DNA from: Gracilimonas sp.
GTDB taxonomy: Bacteria; Bacteroidota; Rhodothermia; Balneolales; Balneolaceae
Reading direction: 5' to 3'
DNA: 64,000 nucleotides
Assembly (NCBI GenBank): GCA_022450045.1
Contig: JAKURD010000001.1
Span: 1-64,000 of the forward strand
Under the pieces are notes generated by a model, which was given only the letters and a program-made list of their open reading frames with translations, searched no databases and was not told where the DNA came from. The position numbers and the translations under genes were made by a program. Within the stretch, counting starts at the first letter, position 1; the number at the start of each line of letters is the position of its first letter. Shown in pieces: positions 63,238 to 64,000 of the stretch.

Positions 63238-64000
63238 TTAAAAAGCAATATAGTAACTGAGCGTTAATCCGTGATTGGAAAAATCGGTATTATCCAAAGG
63301 CAAGTTATAGTTGATTCTGAACCCTGTTTGTTTTGTCGGAAAATGCGAAAAGCCAAATACGAGCCGCTCCTGATTTACAAACGGACCCAAAAGCTCTGAA
63401 TCAAGATTTTCAAAACGGAGCAACACCCTGGATCTTTCTGAAAGTTTATATCCTCCTGTCACATGCACCCCAAACACATTATCCTGCTCAGTAAATCCAA
63501 TGTAATCAAGATCAGCTGCCAAGAACTCTGAAGCAAAAATAAATGTGGTGTTCTCAAATCTCAGATCACCGCCATAAATAAGCCGTTCACCGTCAATATT
63601 TGGTAAAATACCGGCAGAAAGCCGGGCATTCGATTGCTCTCCATAAGCCGCGTTAACGCCAACGACCAATGAACCATCTTCAGATGAAGAATTATATCCG
63701 AGCCGGCCGGCATAATAGAATTTATTGTTGTCGTTAGCTCCAAGTCTGTTGCCATTAAAAATACCAACACTGTAATTAAACTCGTTGCTGAGATCACCGC
63801 TCAACCTGGCACCAAGCTCCCTATTTTGAGCCAAAGCCGTTACAATAAAACTTCGGGTAACAAAATCCAGTTTGTGAGGTGCCGTTAAAAACTCATAGCT
63901 GATTCCCGGTTTTTGCGCTCCCACGGCAAAATTAGTCCGTTCATTTATAGCATAAGCGATGATCGCATCTAAAAGAATGTTGTCTAAAGTCGCGTCAAAT
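63238..64000 (-). CDS. Outer-membrane porin, phosphate-porin (OprP/OprO) type, start outside window
   Basis: Open from base 64000 to the stop at 63238-63240, so the N-terminus is missing. Visible part contains NERTNFAVGAQKPGISYEFL, TAPHKLDFVTRSFIVTALAQ, FNYSVGIFNGNRLGANDNNK, and ends NHGLTLSYYIAF with terminal Phe. The pattern LTxAxxLDFVxRS… with following strands is that of OprO/OprP-like porins. Substrate preference is not established. Confidence 0.75.
   Translation of the reverse strand, partial: FDATLDNILLDAIIAYAINERTNFAVGAQKPGISYEFLTAPHKLDFVTRSFIVTALAQNRELGARLSGDLSNEFNYSVGIFNGNRLGANDNNKFYYAGRLGYNSSSEDGSLVVGVNAAYGEQSNARLSAGILPNIDGERLIYGGDLRFENTTFIFASEFLAADLDYIGFTEQDNVFGVHVTGGYKLSERSRVLLRFENLDSELLGPFVNQERLVFGFSHFPTKQTGFRINYNLPLDNTDFSNHGLTLSYYIAF

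Noticed and set aside
1..64000. CRISPR arrays, rRNA or tRNA genes
   Set aside because: No regularly spaced direct repeats, rRNA core stretches or cloverleaf with a T-arm pattern were noticed.

Overview
The window looks like a chromosome segment of a Bacteroidota/Balneolota-type (FCB group) bacterium. A full SusC/SusD outer-membrane pair (48819-53389), several outer-membrane barrels, DUF5676/SHOCT small membrane proteins and a DUF4105 protein fit that group. No rRNA, tRNA or CRISPR array was seen. Assignments are by eye from protein motifs; no database search was run.

Layout. 1-2.5 kb: edge of an IS1595-type transposase gene, then a decayed cluster for copper/thiol chemistry (cupredoxin, CcdA-like protein with two in-frame stops, TlpA-like thioredoxin). 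2.5-10.4 kb: minus-strand genes for a DUF4105 membrane protein, a UbiB/AarF kinase, a split spermidine-synthase-like membrane protein, DUF5676, NhaA, a His-rich peptide and a SHOCT protein. 11.3-19.1 kb: alpha/beta hydrolase, cyclopropane fatty acid synthase, GlgX, GlgC and an MFS exporter. 19.4-28.0 kb: YVTN beta-propeller protein, a ruined AraC/HMA regulator, and an envelope operon (MMPL/RND permease, HPP protein, LolA-like protein, hydrolase, frameshifted barrel). 28.6-36.9 kb: acetolactate-synthase-type enzyme, patatin, SufS-like enzyme, archaeal-type GAPDH, PfkA. 37-43.6 kb: CopB-type P-ATPase, PPK2, site-2 protease, broken lycopene cyclase, Met-rich protein and P-II protein. 44.4-48.8 kb: a decaying mercury locus bracketed by an IS200-like and an IS3-like remnant. 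48.8-53.4 kb: intact susCD. 53.6-56.5 kb: a gene graveyard (aspartokinase tip, IS4-like piece, type III restriction Res subunit, hipBA, a MITE-like repeat). 56.7-64 kb: two tandem UspA proteins, DUF368, Pcm, Lgt and two porins.

The most notable signal is a repeated promoter architecture. Nine upstream regions between 10.4 and 43.7 kb carry the direct repeat TTAAGC-N5-TTAAGC (last base sometimes G; one copy has TTCAGC) followed after 9-10 bases by a -10-like TATNNT hexamer (TAAATT in one). It always reads in the direction of the downstream gene. It precedes the SHOCT/NhaA operon, cfa, glgCX, the MFS exporter, the YVTN protein, the RND envelope operon, the SHOCT/GAPDH operon, the 45-aa/protease/PPK2/CopB/PfkA operon, and the P-II/Met-rich operon. 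This suggests one activator drives an envelope, metal and carbon-storage stress programme. No obvious regulator of that type is encoded in the window.

Many accessory genes carry single-base indels, often in homopolymers, and several also have nonsense substitutions. The core-type genes (susCD, lgt, pcm, glg, cfa) are open. Most of this reads as real decay of acquired DNA, but lone homopolymer indels could be sequence errors and are flagged individually.
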